From Burkholderiales bacterium (GTDB lineage: Bacteria; Pseudomonadota; Gammaproteobacteria; Burkholderiales; Burkholderiaceae_C): 64,000 nt of DNA. The stretch covers positions 1-64,000 of the forward strand of contig JANXYH010000082.1 of the NCBI GenBank assembly GCA_025350145.1, given 5' to 3'. Positions 18,995 to 35,742 of the stretch are shown one piece after another (position 1 is the stretch's first letter; the number at the start of each line of letters is the position of its first letter). The notes under the pieces are model-generated. The model worked only from the letters and a program-made list of their open reading frames with translations. It had not been told where the DNA came from and ran no database searches. Position numbers and translations under genes: made by a program.

Positions 18995-19735
18995 TCATTT
19001 GCTGGCCGGTGGCGCAGCATCTTCGGGTGGATCGCCGTCGTAGATCAGGCTGCGGCGTCGCGCCAGGTAGGCATCGCGCAGCAGGATGTACTTGTCCAAG
19101 GCGATGCCATCGAGCACCTGCCCGGCGGTCAGCAAATGCACCCGGGTGTCGAGCGCACGCACGGCCGTTGCCAGATTGCGTTCGCGCGCCCGGTGCAGCA
19201 CCAGGCTGGGCCCCGACAGGCCCTCGTCCACCAGCCGGGCGCTGCCATCGCGCAGGCTAGACGGCCCGAGCAAGGGCAGCACCAGGTACGGGCCGCTGCC
19301 TACGCCCCAGACACCCAGGGTCTGACCGAAGTCCTCGTAGCCGCGCCGCTCCAAGCCAATTTCGTCGGCGGGGTCGAAGAACCCGCCCAGGCCGAACAGG
19401 GTGTTGGTGCCGACCCGCATGCCCATCTCCAGCGCCAACTGCGGCTTGGCCTGCAGCAGCAAGTTCAGCGCCGACCAGGCATCGCCGAAATTGCCCAGGA
19501 CGTTGGAGATGCCGTCGCGCAACCATTCCGGCACGACCGCCTGGTAGGCCTGCGCGGCCGGCTTGAGCGCGGCCTTGTCCAGGCCTTCATTGAAAGCAAA
19601 CACCTGGCGGTTGAAACCTTCCCAGGGGTCGGCCTTGTTGGGCGGGCCAGACTCGGTGGTGGCGCAACCGGCCAGTTGCAGAACCGCGCCGAGTGCCATC
19701 GCACAGGCGCCACGGCGCCAGCCAAGTCCGCTCAT
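18995..19735 (-). CDS. mlaA: MlaA (VacJ) family lipoprotein
   Basis: Lipobox LQLAGC; DPWEGFNRQVFAFNEGLDKAALKPAAQAYQAVVPEWLRDGISNVLGN; GSGPYLVLPLLGPSSLRDG. Confidence 0.93.
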   Translation of the reverse strand: MSGLGWRRGACAMALGAVLQLAGCATTESGPPNKADPWEGFNRQVFAFNEGLDKAALKPAAQAYQAVVPEWLRDGISNVLGNFGDAWSALNLLLQAKPQLALEMGMRVGTNTLFGLGGFFDPADEIGLERRGYEDFGQTLGVWGVGSGPYLVLPLLGPSSLRDGSARLVDEGLSGPSLVLHRARERNLATAVRALDTRVHLLTAGQVLDGIALDKYILLRDAYLARRRSLIYDGDPPEDAAPPASK

Positions 19736-20229
19736 TTCTTCGCTCCTTCGCTCTTGCCAGCGCCGTCGGTGCCGGCCTCGGCAGCCTTGTTGAATAGAAA
19801 CTGGCTGATCAGGTTCTCCAGCACCACCGCCGACTGGGTCTGCTTGATCTCGCTGCCCGGGGCCAGGTTCTTCAGCTCGCCGCCAGGCTCCAGGCCGATG
19901 TATTGGTCGCCGAGCAGTCCGGCGGTCAGGATCTTGGCCGAGGTGTCGACCGGGAACTCGTAGCGGCTATCGATCTCAAGGGTGACCACGCCCCTGAAGA
20001 ACTTCGGGTCGAAACCGATGTGGCTGACACGGCCGACCGTGACGCCGGCCGAACGCACCGTGGCACGCGGCTTGAGGCCGCCGATGTTGTCGAAGTTGGC
20101 GCGCAGGGTGTAGCTGTCGTTGCTGCCGAAGCTGGCCAGGTTGGCGGCCTTGAGCGCCACAAACAGCAGCGCCGCCAGACCCAGCAGGACGAACAGCCCG
20201 ACCGCGGTTTCAAGTCCTCTTCGTTGCAT
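19732..20229 (-). CDS. mlaD: outer membrane lipid asymmetry protein MlaD
   Basis: MCE domain: ETAVGLFVLLGLAALLFVALKAAN...YTLRANFDNIGGLKPRATVRSAGVTVGRVSHIGFD...GLLGDQYIGLEPGG. Confidence 0.93.
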   Translation of the reverse strand: MQRRGLETAVGLFVLLGLAALLFVALKAANLASFGSNDSYTLRANFDNIGGLKPRATVRSAGVTVGRVSHIGFDPKFFRGVVTLEIDSRYEFPVDTSAKILTAGLLGDQYIGLEPGGELKNLAPGSEIKQTQSAVVLENLISQFLFNKAAEAGTDGAGKSEGAKK

Positions 20230-20253
20230 GGTGGCTGTGCCTTGGTTGTGGGC

Positions 20254-21036
20254 TCAAGGGGTGGAGAACATGAGCGCGGTGAGGATGAAATCCATGCCCA
20301 ACACGGCCAGCGATGAGATCACAACCGTGCGGGTGGTGGCATAGGCCACGCCCTCGGGCGTGGCCTCGGTGACATAGCCCTGGTAGAGCGCGACAAAGGT
20401 GCAGATCAGGCCGAACACCGCGCTCTTGGCGACGCCATTGCCGATGTCGCGCCAGATGTCGACGCGGGCCTGCTGGATCGACCAGAAGTTGCCCGCATCG
20501 ATGCCGATCAGGCCAACCGCGACCACCCAGGCACCGACGATACCAATCGCCGAGAACAGGATCGCCAACAGCGGCATCGCTACCACACCGCCCAGAAGGC
20601 GAGGCGCCAGCACCCGGGCGCGCGGGTCGATGGCCATCAACTCCATCGCTGCGAGCTGCTCGCCGGCCTTCATCAGGCCGATCTCGGCGGTCAGCGAGGT
20701 GCCGGCCCGGCCGGCGAACAGCAGCGCCGTGACGACTGGCCCGAGTTCACGCACCAGGCTCAGATTGACGATCAGGCCCAGCGATTCGGCGGCGCCGTAG
20801 GCCACCAAGGCGTAGTACATCTGCAAGGCCAGGACAAAGCCCACCGCCAGCCCCGAGGCCAGAATGATCACCAGCGAGCGGTTGCCGATGGCGTGGATCT
20901 GCGCCACCACCAGCGAGAACCGGCGCAGCGCCTGCGGCAGCACCCGGACCAGTTCGGCAAAGAAGATCGCCGCCTGGCCGAGTGCCCGCAACAGGCCCAG
21001 CACATGGGCGCCGACCGAGCGGATGGCGTCCATCAT
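20254..21036 (-). CDS. mlaE: lipid asymmetry ABC transporter permease MlaE
   Basis: MMDAIRSVGAHVLGLLRALG...; AGRAGTSLTAEIGLMKAGEQLAAMELMAIDPRARVLAPRLLGGVVAMPLL. Confidence 0.92.
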   Translation of the reverse strand: MMDAIRSVGAHVLGLLRALGQAAIFFAELVRVLPQALRRFSLVVAQIHAIGNRSLVIILASGLAVGFVLALQMYYALVAYGAAESLGLIVNLSLVRELGPVVTALLFAGRAGTSLTAEIGLMKAGEQLAAMELMAIDPRARVLAPRLLGGVVAMPLLAILFSAIGIVGAWVVAVGLIGIDAGNFWSIQQARVDIWRDIGNGVAKSAVFGLICTFVALYQGYVTEATPEGVAYATTRTVVISSLAVLGMDFILTALMFSTP

Positions 21037-21851
21037 GGCGACGCCAACCCGAAGTCGCTGGCGAGATCGGCCGCCGGGTAGTGGAACTTGACCGGCCCGT
21101 CGGGCTCGCCACGAACGAACTGGCGCACCTCCGGGTCGGTCGAGTCCATCAGCTCCCTGGGCGTGCCCTGGGCGACGATGCGCCCACCCGGGGCGGCCAT
21201 CAAGACCACGTGGTCGGCGATCGCCATGCACTCGGGCACGTCGTGCGAGATCACCAGCGAGGTTGCGCCGGTGACGTCGTTGAGGGTGCGGATCAGCTTG
21301 GCGGCCACACCCATCGAAATCAGGTCCAGCCCGGCGAAGGGCTCGTCATAGATGATCAGCTCGGGGTCGAGTGCGATCGCCCGGGCCAGGGCGATGCGCC
21401 GGGCCATGCCGCCCGAGACCTCGGCGATCTTCAGCGCCGCGGCGCCGCGCAGGCCGACCGCATTGAGCTTCATCAGCACGATGTCATGGACCAGCGACTC
21501 GGGCAGGTCGGTCATCTCGCGCAGCGGGAATGCGACGTTGTCGTAGACCGTCAGGTCGGTGAACAGGGCGCCGAACTGGAACAGCATGCCCAGGCGGCGG
21601 CGCAGCCGGTAGAGCTGCTGGCGGTTGCGGACATCGACGACCTCGCCGTCGAACACCACTTGACCGCTGCTGACGCCGTGGACACCGGCGACCAGGCGCA
21701 TCAGGGTGGTCTTGCCGCAGCCCGAACCACCGAGTATGGCCGTGACCTGGCCGCGTTGAAAACGCAGGTTGACGTCGTTGAGGATGGTGCGACTGGCGTC
21801 GTAGCCAAACTTGACGTGGTCAATCGCGATCAGCGTGTCGGCGGCGGTCAA
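21033..21851 (-). CDS. mlaF: lipid asymmetry ABC transporter ATP-binding protein MlaF
   Basis: GGSGCGKTTLMRLVAG, SGGMARRIALARAIALDPELIIYDEPFAGLD. Start inferred as TTG at 21851. Confidence 0.88.
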   Translation of the reverse strand: MTAADTLIAIDHVKFGYDASRTILNDVNLRFQRGQVTAILGGSGCGKTTLMRLVAGVHGVSSGQVVFDGEVVDVRNRQQLYRLRRRLGMLFQFGALFTDLTVYDNVAFPLREMTDLPESLVHDIVLMKLNAVGLRGAAALKIAEVSGGMARRIALARAIALDPELIIYDEPFAGLDLISMGVAAKLIRTLNDVTGATSLVISHDVPECMAIADHVVLMAAPGGRIVAQGTPRELMDSTDPEVRQFVRGEPDGPVKFHYPAADLASDFGLASP

Positions 21852-21988
21852 AGAGTGAAAGGCGTCGGTGCGGGCAGGTTCGAAAAGATTCTCGCATGCC
21901 GTGTTTACCCTAGTGCCAGGCCACCGCCGGGCGCTGGCGCAAAGAAGTGTGCAGCGCCGGCTCGAATCTGTCCGAGATCGGCTTCGGT

Positions 21989-23217
21989 TCAGCCCAGCGC
22001 CTGGCCGAAGTCGTCGATCAGGTCGGCGGCGTCTTCCAGGCCCACGGACAACCGGATCAGGCCGTCGCTGATCGCCATCGCGGCGCGCACCTCGGCGCCG
22101 GCCTCGTGGAAGATGGTCGGCGCGACCGGGATGATCAAGCTGCGGTTGTCGCCCAGGCCGGTGGCCTTGATCGGCAATTGCAGGCGGTTGAGCACCGCAA
22201 CAAGCCGGCCGGGGTCGCGCAATTCGAACGACAGCAGCCACGAGCCGGCCGAAAACAGCGCCCTGGCAATCGCGTGCTGCGGGTGACTGGGCAACATCGG
22301 GTAGCGCACGCCGCCGATCGCCGGATGGGCCAGCAGCCAATCTGCCAGGCGCAGCGCCGTGGCGCTGGTCTGGGCCACGCGCAGGGCCAGCGTCTCGCTG
22401 CCCAGGCTGATCTGGTGCGCCTGCTCGGACGACAGCGAGGCGCCCATGTCGCGCAGGCCCTTCTTGCGGATCTGCTGCAAGGCCTGCTGGCGGGGATCGA
22501 GGCGGCGATAGGAGGCAAAGATGTTCGGGTACGTCGACCAGTCAAAACAGTCGGTGGCGGTGACCGCGCCACCCAGCGCCGCACCATGGCCGGCGATGGT
22601 CTTGGTCAGCGAGTTGATGACCAGGGCAGCGCCGACATCGCGCGGGCGGAACAGGGCCGGCGAGGTGATGGTGTTGTCGACCACGTAGACCAGGCCGCGC
22701 TCGCGGCAGAGCTGGCCCAGTGCCGCCAGGTCGGGGACCTGGGTGCCGGGGTTGGCAATGGTCTCGACGAACACCATCCGGGTGTTGGGCCGCAGCGCGG
22801 CGCGGACCGCGTCGATGCTGCCGCTGTCGACCAGGCTGACCGCCACGCCCAGATCGGCCAGGGTGCCGAAGAAACTGTGGGTGTTGCCAAAGACGTAGCG
22901 GCTGGCCAGCAGATGGTCACCGGCGCGCAGCAGCGTCAGCATGGTTGCCGTGATCGCCGCCATGCCGGTGGCAAAGCAGACCGTGCCCAGCCCCGCCTCC
23001 ATGCCGGTGATGCGCGACTCCAGCGCCGCCGTCGTCGGCGTACCCTGGCGGGCGTAGTTGTAGGCCGGGGTCTTGAGCGTGCCCTGGAACACGCCGATCA
23101 GGTCCTCGACCCGCTCGAAACCGTACTGCACCGAGCTGTGGATCGGCTCGTGGATCGCGCCCGCAGGCGTGCCGCGCAGGCGGTCGGCATGCTGGGCTGT
23201 GCTGGCGGGCTTCAGGG

Positions 23218-23221
<4 letters not shown>
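21989..23221 (-). CDS. cystathionine gamma-synthase family PLP-dependent enzyme
   Basis: 410 aa; [71 protein letters not shown]. Confidence 0.92.
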
Positions 23222-24690
<1,469 letters not shown>

Positions 24691-24728
24691 TTTTTTGTTC
24701 CTGTCTTGCTGTGCGCCGATCTGGTCGC

Positions 24729-29498
<4,770 letters not shown>

Positions 29499-29570
29499 GG
29501 CAGGCTCCTTCGCAACACAGGGGGGGCGAATTTACTGCACCGCAGCAATTGACTCAAGCGCTATTAATTA

Positions 29571-29630
29571 GGGTCAGACCCATTAAAGTGGCGCAACTGC
29601 GCGGTGTGCCCTGTTTAATGGGGACACACC
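29571..29630. repeat. palindromic REP-like sequences next to RAYT gene
   Basis: GGGTCAGACCC palindrome at 29571-29581 flanked by TTAA motifs (ttaattaGGGTCAGACCCattaaa), then imperfect inverted repeat ggtgtgccctgtttaatggggacacacc at 29603-29630. Confidence 0.6.
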
Positions 29631-29648
29631 ACTCTCCACGCGCGGCGT

Positions 29649-30335
29649 TCAAGCCCGCCGCGGCCTGCCGCGCGGCCGCGCCGCCACGGGCCGGCCGGCG
29701 CTCTGCGCCAGATCGCGCAAAAACGCCGGATCGCCCAAGGCCCAGCCGCTGTGGGCAGCGGCCAGCACGCGCTGCATGTCGGCGGCATTCAAGCCATCGT
29801 CGATCAGCCTGCGGTAGCTGGCCTCGCGTTCGAACGGGGTGTTGCCCAGTTCCCAATAGGACCGCGCCAAAGTCACCAGCGGGTCGCGCACCAGGCCGAG
29901 GTGGTGGCGCGCGCTGGACCAGACATAGTCGCCAGCGCAGGGCACCTTGCCGCGCTGCAGCGCCAGCAGATCGATCGCCAGCAAGGCTGCATGCGCCAAG
30001 CCGCCGGGCTGGACCACTGCGGCGCGGAACCGCCCGGCCCAGAGGCTGCCGCTGCGGCCGTGGCGCCGGTTGAAACCGGCCACATAGCGCCGGCCCAGGC
30101 CCTGCATCAGCCGGCCCAGGCCTTCGCCAAGGACCGGCGTCAGCAACAGCCAGATCTCGTCGTCGAGCAGCGCATAGGCATGCACGGCCGCGGGATGCTG
30201 GCGTGCGGATTCGCGCAGCGCGCCCAGGAACAGGCGCCGGTCGGCGTCGTCGCGGAACACCGCGTCGCCGGCATGCCCGACCAGGCGCACCAGGTGCGGC
30301 AGACCGGCCACGGCCAGGCGCGGCTGGCGAGCCAT
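29649..30335 (-). mobile_element. REP-associated tyrosine transposase (RAYT/Y1_Tnp, IS200-like)
   Basis: 228 aa; MARQPRLAVAGLPHLVRLVGHAGDAVFRDDADRRLFLGAL..., VHAYALLDDEIWLLLTP, GRRYVAGFNRRHGRSGSLWAGRFRA typical of the family. Confidence 0.85.
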
Positions 30336-30341
30336 GGCCTC

Positions 30342-31535
30342 TCAGATCGGCGCCTGCGTGAACACGTCGCGCCCGCTCAGGCGTTGGTGCTCGCGGGCGG
30401 CGAACCGGTCGGTCATGCCGGCGACGTAGTCAGCGACGGCGCGGTGGCGGCCATCGCCGGCAGCGTTGGCGCTGTGCTCGGGCGGCATCTCGTCGGGCCG
30501 GGCGAGGTAGGCGGCGAACAACTCGGCGACCACGCCGCGTGCCTGCTCGGTGGTGCGCTGCACCTGCGGGTGGCGGTACAGGGCAGCGAACAGAAAGCGC
30601 TGCAATTCACGGGTGGCCTTGGCCATCGCAGGCGAAAAGGCGACCAGGCCGGGCTGCCGACGGACCGCATCGGCGTCGGCCGGGGCGGCGGCTATCAGGC
30701 GCAGCGAGGTGTGGTCGATCACGTCATGGACCTGCGCCGACAACAACCGGCGGATGGTCTCGAACAAGAGTCGGCGGCCAGGCTGGTGCGCCAGTTGCGG
30801 GTGATCGGCCAGGGCCTGGGCGCGCAGCCTACGCACGATCCCGACCTGGTCGAGCTGGTCCAGGCTGAGCAGGCCGGAGCGCACGCCATCGTCCAGGTCA
30901 TGGGCGCTGTAGGCGATCTGGTCAGCCAGATCCGTGAGTTGGGCCTCCAGGCTCGGCTGGCTGCCGACCAGGAAGCGCTGCCCAACGCCGCCGGGCTGCT
31001 CACGCTCCAGCAGCCGGGCATTGCGCCGGCTGCAATGCTTCAGGATGCCCTCACGGGTCTCGAAGCACAGGTTCAGCCCGTCAAAGGCCGGGTAGCGCGC
31101 CTCCAGGCGGTCGACCACGCGCAGGCTCTGCAGGTTGTGCTCGAAGCCGCCGTGGCCACGCATGCAGGCGTTGAGCGCGTCCTGCCCGGCGTGGCCGAAC
31201 GGGGTGTGGCCCAGGTCGTGGGCCAGGGCGATGGCCTCGACCAGGTCCTGGTTCAGCCCCAGGCCCCGGGCAATCGAGCGGCCCAGTTGGGCGACCTCGA
31301 GCGAGTGCGTCAGCCGGGTTCGAAACAAATCACCCTCGTGGTTGACGAAGACCTGGGTCTTGTAGACCAGGCGCCGGAAGGCGGTGCTGTGCACCACCCG
31401 GTCGCGGTCGCGCTGGAAGTCGTCGCGCAGCCGAACCGCCGGCTCCGCGTGCAGGCGGCCGCGCGACCGGGCGGCGTGGCTGGCGTAGCGTGCCAGGCCC
31501 GGCCCAGCGCCGAGGCGCTCAGGCACTGTGGGCAC
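30342..31535 (-). CDS. dgt: deoxyguanosinetriphosphate triphosphohydrolase
   Basis: [78 protein letters not shown] (HD motif). Confidence 0.93.
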   Translation of the reverse strand: MPTVPERLGAGPGLARYASHAARSRGRLHAEPAVRLRDDFQRDRDRVVHSTAFRRLVYKTQVFVNHEGDLFRTRLTHSLEVAQLGRSIARGLGLNQDLVEAIALAHDLGHTPFGHAGQDALNACMRGHGGFEHNLQSLRVVDRLEARYPAFDGLNLCFETREGILKHCSRRNARLLEREQPGGVGQRFLVGSQPSLEAQLTDLADQIAYSAHDLDDGVRSGLLSLDQLDQVGIVRRLRAQALADHPQLAHQPGRRLLFETIRRLLSAQVHDVIDHTSLRLIAAAPADADAVRRQPGLVAFSPAMAKATRELQRFLFAALYRHPQVQRTTEQARGVVAELFAAYLARPDEMPPEHSANAAGDGRHRAVADYVAGMTDRFAAREHQRLSGRDVFTQAPI

Positions 31536-32613
31536 GGATGGCCGCGCCGACTTCAGCCTCGGGCGCGGCGCGCAGCACCGCCCGGCCCAGGCCGTCGATC
31601 AAGACATAGCGGATCGCGCCGGCCTCAGCCTTTTTGTCGGTCTGCATCAGTTGCAGCCACTTGTCCAAGGGCCAGGCTGGCGCCTGCACCGGCAGGCCGG
31701 CACGCAGCAAGAGATTGCGCAGACGCGGCACCAGGCCGGGCTCGGCCAGGCCCAGGCGCACCGACAACTCGGCCGCGATCACCATGCCGCAGGCCACGGC
31801 CTCGCCGTGCAGCCAGGCGCCAAAACCGAGGCCGGCCTCGATCGCATGGCCGAAGGTGTGGCCGAAATTGAGGATGGCGCGCAGGCCGCCCTCGCGTTCG
31901 TCCTGGCCGACCACCTCCGCCTTGATTTCGCAAGACCGGCGCACCGCGTGGGCCAGGGCTTGCGGATCGCGGGCCAGCAGCCGGTCGATGTGTGATTCCA
32001 GCCAGGCCAGCAATGCCGGATCGGCGATCGGGCCGTACTTGATGACCTCGGCCAGACCGGCGGCCAGCTCGCGCGGTGGCAGGCTGCTGAGCAGGTCGAG
32101 GTCGCACACCACCCGCAGCGGCTGGTAGAACGCGCCCACCATGTTCTTGCCCAAGGGGTGGTTGACGGCGGTCTTGCCACCGACCGAAGAATCGACCTGG
32201 GCCAGCAAGGTGGTCGGCACCTGCACGTAGGGCACGCCGCGCATGTAACAGGCGGCGGCAAACCCGGTCATGTCGCCGACCACCCCGCCGCCCAGGGCGT
32301 AGAGCACGGTCTTGCGGTCGCAGGCCGCGCCCAGCAGGCAGTCGAACACCCGGTTCAGGTGGACCCAGTCCTTGTACTGTTCGCCGTCCGGCAGGGCCAG
32401 TTGCAGCACCCGGCCGTGCTGGCGCTCAAGTTGGTTGGCCAGCCGCTGGGCATAGCGTGGCGCGACCGTGGTGTTGCTGACGATCAGCGCGTCGGCCGAT
32501 GCCGGCAGGCCTTGCCAGGCCGACGGATCGTCGAGCAGGCCGCTGCCGATCAGGATGTCGTAGCTGCGCTGCCCAAGGGTGATTCGAACCGGGGGCTGGG
32601 CGGGTGCGGACAT
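31519..32613 (-). CDS. aroB: 3-dehydroquinate synthase
   Basis: [80 protein letters not shown]. Confidence 0.96.
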   Translation of the reverse strand: MSAPAQPPVRITLGQRSYDILIGSGLLDDPSAWQGLPASADALIVSNTTVAPRYAQRLANQLERQHGRVLQLALPDGEQYKDWVHLNRVFDCLLGAACDRKTVLYALGGGVVGDMTGFAAACYMRGVPYVQVPTTLLAQVDSSVGGKTAVNHPLGKNMVGAFYQPLRVVCDLDLLSSLPPRELAAGLAEVIKYGPIADPALLAWLESHIDRLLARDPQALAHAVRRSCEIKAEVVGQDEREGGLRAILNFGHTFGHAIEAGLGFGAWLHGEAVACGMVIAAELSVRLGLAEPGLVPRLRNLLLRAGLPVQAPAWPLDKWLQLMQTDKKAEAGAIRYVLIDGLGRAVLRAAPEAEVGAAIRAHSA

Positions 32614-32651
32614 GGCCGCGATTATCGGTGCCGGCCGCGCGCCTGCGCCGG

Positions 32652-33242
32652 TCAAGCCTTGATCGGCGGCGGCGGCGGCGGCGGCATCGACAGCACCCGG
32701 CCTACCGTGGCCGGCACCTGCAGCGGGTCGATCACCCCGGCCAGTTCCAGTTGCATCAGGATCATGTTGACCAGGGTCGGCACCGATGGCCGTCCGGTCT
32801 CGATGACGAAACGGGCGGCCTGGCGGTACAGCGGGTCACGCTCGTGGTACAGGTCGCGGAGCCGGCGCAGCGGGTCCTTGACCTGCAACAACGGCCGCTG
32901 CAGGTCGTGGCGCAGGCGCCGAAACAGCTCTTCGGGCGTAGAGCGCAGATAAACCACCTGGGAGCGCGCCGCCAGAATGCGCCGATTGGCCTCGCGCACC
33001 ACCGTGCCGCCGCCGGTGGCCACCACCGCCTGGCCGGTCTGGGCGACATCGGCGATGACCTCTTGCTCCAGTTCGCGAAAGGCCGGCTCGCCATGCTGCT
33101 CGAAGTAGGCGCGGATCGAGCCGCCGATGCGTCGCTCTATCTCGTGGTCGCTGTCGATGAAGCGCCAGCCCAGTTGGCGCGCCAAGTGGCGCCCGACCGT
33201 GGACTTGCCACAGCCGGGCATGCCAACGAGCGAAATGGTCAA
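32652..33242 (-). CDS. aroK: shikimate kinase
   Basis: [77 protein letters not shown] start inferred. Confidence 0.93.
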   Translation of the reverse strand: MTISLVGMPGCGKSTVGRHLARQLGWRFIDSDHEIERRIGGSIRAYFEQHGEPAFRELEQEVIADVAQTGQAVVATGGGTVVREANRRILAARSQVVYLRSTPEELFRRLRHDLQRPLLQVKDPLRRLRDLYHERDPLYRQAARFVIETGRPSVPTLVNMILMQLELAGVIDPLQVPATVGRVLSMPPPPPPPIKA

Positions 33243-33246
33243 GGCA

Positions 33247-35694
33247 TCAATTGGGGTTGGTGCAGACCGTGGCCTGACCGTATGGGCTGGCCACGAAGGC
33301 CGGCGCCACGTTCTTGTCGGTGACGTCCTTGGCGATATAGGGCAGATTGCCAACCCCATAGAACAGGCCGCTGTACTGGGCCCGGGCCTCGGTGCCGGAG
33401 ATGCCGGTGGCGGTCACGGTGATCACGAAATCCACCCACGAGGCCAGGTTCTTGCCGTACTCGATCTGGATGATCGCCAGGCCGCTGGCGTCGGTGGTGG
33501 CCGAGCCGACGATGGACACCGCCACATCGGCCTTGCGCGGGTCCAGTGAGCCGTTCCAGTTCAGGTCCTCGCCGCGCGCCGACAAGGCCGGCGTAGCCAC
33601 TTTGGGGTCTAAGGCGCTGGCCTCGCGCACGCCGTTGCGGTTGAAGTCTTCGTTCGGGCACGCAGGCTGGGTCGTGGGCGCCAGCAAGCCCCAGGCGCCG
33701 GCAACGGCGTCGTACTGGTAGGCCTCGGTGCTGACCAGCTTCATGTTCTGCACCCACACATTGGCCACCAGGTCAAACTTGTAGAGGCCCTTGTAGTAGC
33801 TGGGCAGATCCACCGACGGTGTGATCAAGGCGCCGGCCTTGGCTCGCCCGGCCGAATCGACCACCATCACCACGTACTGCTTGGTGTAGGTCAATCCGGC
33901 GGAGCCCGAACCGACCGTGTTGTCGGTGCGGATCGAGATCGACAGGGCTTCAGAGGCCACGGTCAGTGTTGACGAGACCGCGTTCGGGCAGGTGCCGGCG
34001 GCAAAGTCGACCAAGTCCCAGCAGGCGCGGACCGTGACGCCATCGGTGGGGCTGGAGATCTGGCCCGGCGTGAATGTGCCGCGCGCCACCCCAGAGGCAT
34101 CCGAATAGGCGTAGCTGCCGACATAGCTGACCACGCCGTCGGAACTGCTGGCGTTGCCGGCCAGGTCGAAGCGCACCCGGATGTTCTGGATCGGTGCGTT
34201 GCCCGGCCCGACGAACAGCGCGCGCAACTGAACCTGGTTGGTGACGCTGCCCACGGAGTTGACCGAGACCACGCTCGGGCTGGGTGTCAAAGACGCCGAC
34301 GAGGGCACGGTGCTGGCCACGGGCACGGTGCCGGTCACGACCACTGCCACCGTCGAATTCAGCGCGTCGCCAGCGGCCGTGGCCAGCAGGCTCAGCGAGC
34401 CTGGCGCAGCGGGCGCGGCGTAGCTGTAGCTGAAGGCACCGTTGGTGTCGGTGACCCCGACAACACTGGGCAAGCCGACCGCAGTGATCGAGATCGCCTG
34501 CTTGGCCATCGCCAGGCCGCTGGAGTCCAGCAGCTTGTAGGCGACCGCGTTGGCCGTGCTGCCGGCGTTGACCACCGGCGACAGCGACGCCGACAGCTTG
34601 GCGCCGGTGACGCTCAATGGCAGCGAGCGGGTGATCGTGCCGCTGCTGGCGGTGATCGTGATCACCCGGTTGCTGCGGTCGGCACCGATGTTGACGTTGG
34701 CGGTGACGACGCCACTGGCATCGGTCGTCCGGCCACCGGGAATCGCCACCGCATTGCTGTCAACACTGAACGTGATTGGGATGCCTGCCAGGGCGTTGCG
34801 CAGGCTGTCCACCGCAGTGGCGGTGGCCACGATCACGCCTGAGCCGCTGTTGTTGACGGTGCTGGCGCTCAGCGACAGGCTCATGTCGGCGGCGGTAGGT
34901 GTCACCGCCACCGGCGAGTTGGTCACGACCAGGGCTGCGGTCCGTGTCAGCCCGCCGGCGGAGGCAGTCACGGTGATGGTTCTGAGGCTGGGCAAGCCGC
35001 CAATCCCGACGGTGGCAGCCAACACGCCGCTGGCCCCGGTGACGGTGCCGGCTGGGGCAATCGTCGCTGCCGGGGGCGCTGCCGGGTCGTCGAGCATGAA
35101 GGTCACCACCACGCCCGGCATCACGTTGCGCTTGGCGTCCAGCGCCGTGACGTTGGCGGTGACGGTCTGGCTGCCGTCGTTGATGATCGTCGGCGAGGTC
35201 AGGATCAGCAACAAGTCCGACGGCCCGGCGCTGGCGACGCCGCTTGAATCGACGACCGCAATGGTCGCACTGCGGGTCAAGGTGCCGCTGCGGGCGGTGA
35301 TGGTCATGGTGCGCTTGGTGGCGTCGGCGCCAATGCCGATGGCCGCGTTCAGCGCACCCGAGCTGGCGGTGACCTTGCCACTGGGCGTGACCACACCGGT
35401 GTCGGCGGCAATCGTTACCGGCACACCGACCAAGGTGTTGTTGTTGCTGTCCAAGGCCAGGGCAGTGGCGGTCACGGTCTGGCTGCCGTTGTTGGCCAGG
35501 GTGCTGGCACTCAAGGTCAACACCAGGTTGGACGCCACCGGGGTGGTGACCGTGGTGCCGCCGGTGCCGCCACTGCTGCCAGTGAACAAGGTGCCACCGC
35601 TGCCGCCGCCACCACCGCAGGCCAGCAGCAGCAGGCTGGCGGCCACGGTCGCCATCGCTGCCAGACCGCGCCGCAAGGATGAGGTGAATGTCAT
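33247..35694 (-). CDS. lipoprotein with tandem bacterial Ig-like (Big/invasin-type) domains
   Basis: 815 aa; lipobox LLLLAC followed by Gly-rich linker; repeated about 100-aa units (NLVLTLSASTLANNGSQTVTATALALDSNNNTLVGVPVTIAADTGVV; DLLLILTSPTIINDGSQTVTANVTALDAKRNVMPGVVVTF; DMSLSLSASTVNNSGSGVIVATATAVDSLRNALAGIPITF). Confidence 0.85.
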   Translation of the reverse strand: MTFTSSLRRGLAAMATVAASLLLLACGGGGGSGGTLFTGSSGGTGGTTVTTPVASNLVLTLSASTLANNGSQTVTATALALDSNNNTLVGVPVTIAADTGVVTPSGKVTASSGALNAAIGIGADATKRTMTITARSGTLTRSATIAVVDSSGVASAGPSDLLLILTSPTIINDGSQTVTANVTALDAKRNVMPGVVVTFMLDDPAAPPAATIAPAGTVTGASGVLAATVGIGGLPSLRTITVTASAGGLTRTAALVVTNSPVAVTPTAADMSLSLSASTVNNSGSGVIVATATAVDSLRNALAGIPITFSVDSNAVAIPGGRTTDASGVVTANVNIGADRSNRVITITASSGTITRSLPLSVTGAKLSASLSPVVNAGSTANAVAYKLLDSSGLAMAKQAISITAVGLPSVVGVTDTNGAFSYSYAAPAAPGSLSLLATAAGDALNSTVAVVVTGTVPVASTVPSSASLTPSPSVVSVNSVGSVTNQVQLRALFVGPGNAPIQNIRVRFDLAGNASSSDGVVSYVGSYAYSDASGVARGTFTPGQISSPTDGVTVRACWDLVDFAAGTCPNAVSSTLTVASEALSISIRTDNTVGSGSAGLTYTKQYVVMVVDSAGRAKAGALITPSVDLPSYYKGLYKFDLVANVWVQNMKLVSTEAYQYDAVAGAWGLLAPTTQPACPNEDFNRNGVREASALDPKVATPALSARGEDLNWNGSLDPRKADVAVSIVGSATTDASGLAIIQIEYGKNLASWVDFVITVTATGISGTEARAQYSGLFYGVGNLPYIAKDVTDKNVAPAFVASPYGQATVCTNPN

Positions 35695-35742
35695 GTCTTC
35701 AATTCCCGGTCATGGGCCGCCTGGGGGCGGCAGCCCAGTTCT

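Noticed and set aside
32575-32595. tRNA-like T-loop string (gattcgaacc / ggttcgaatc)
   Set aside because: Lies inside the aroB N-terminal coding region (PPVRITLG); no acceptor/anticodon arms could be recognised.
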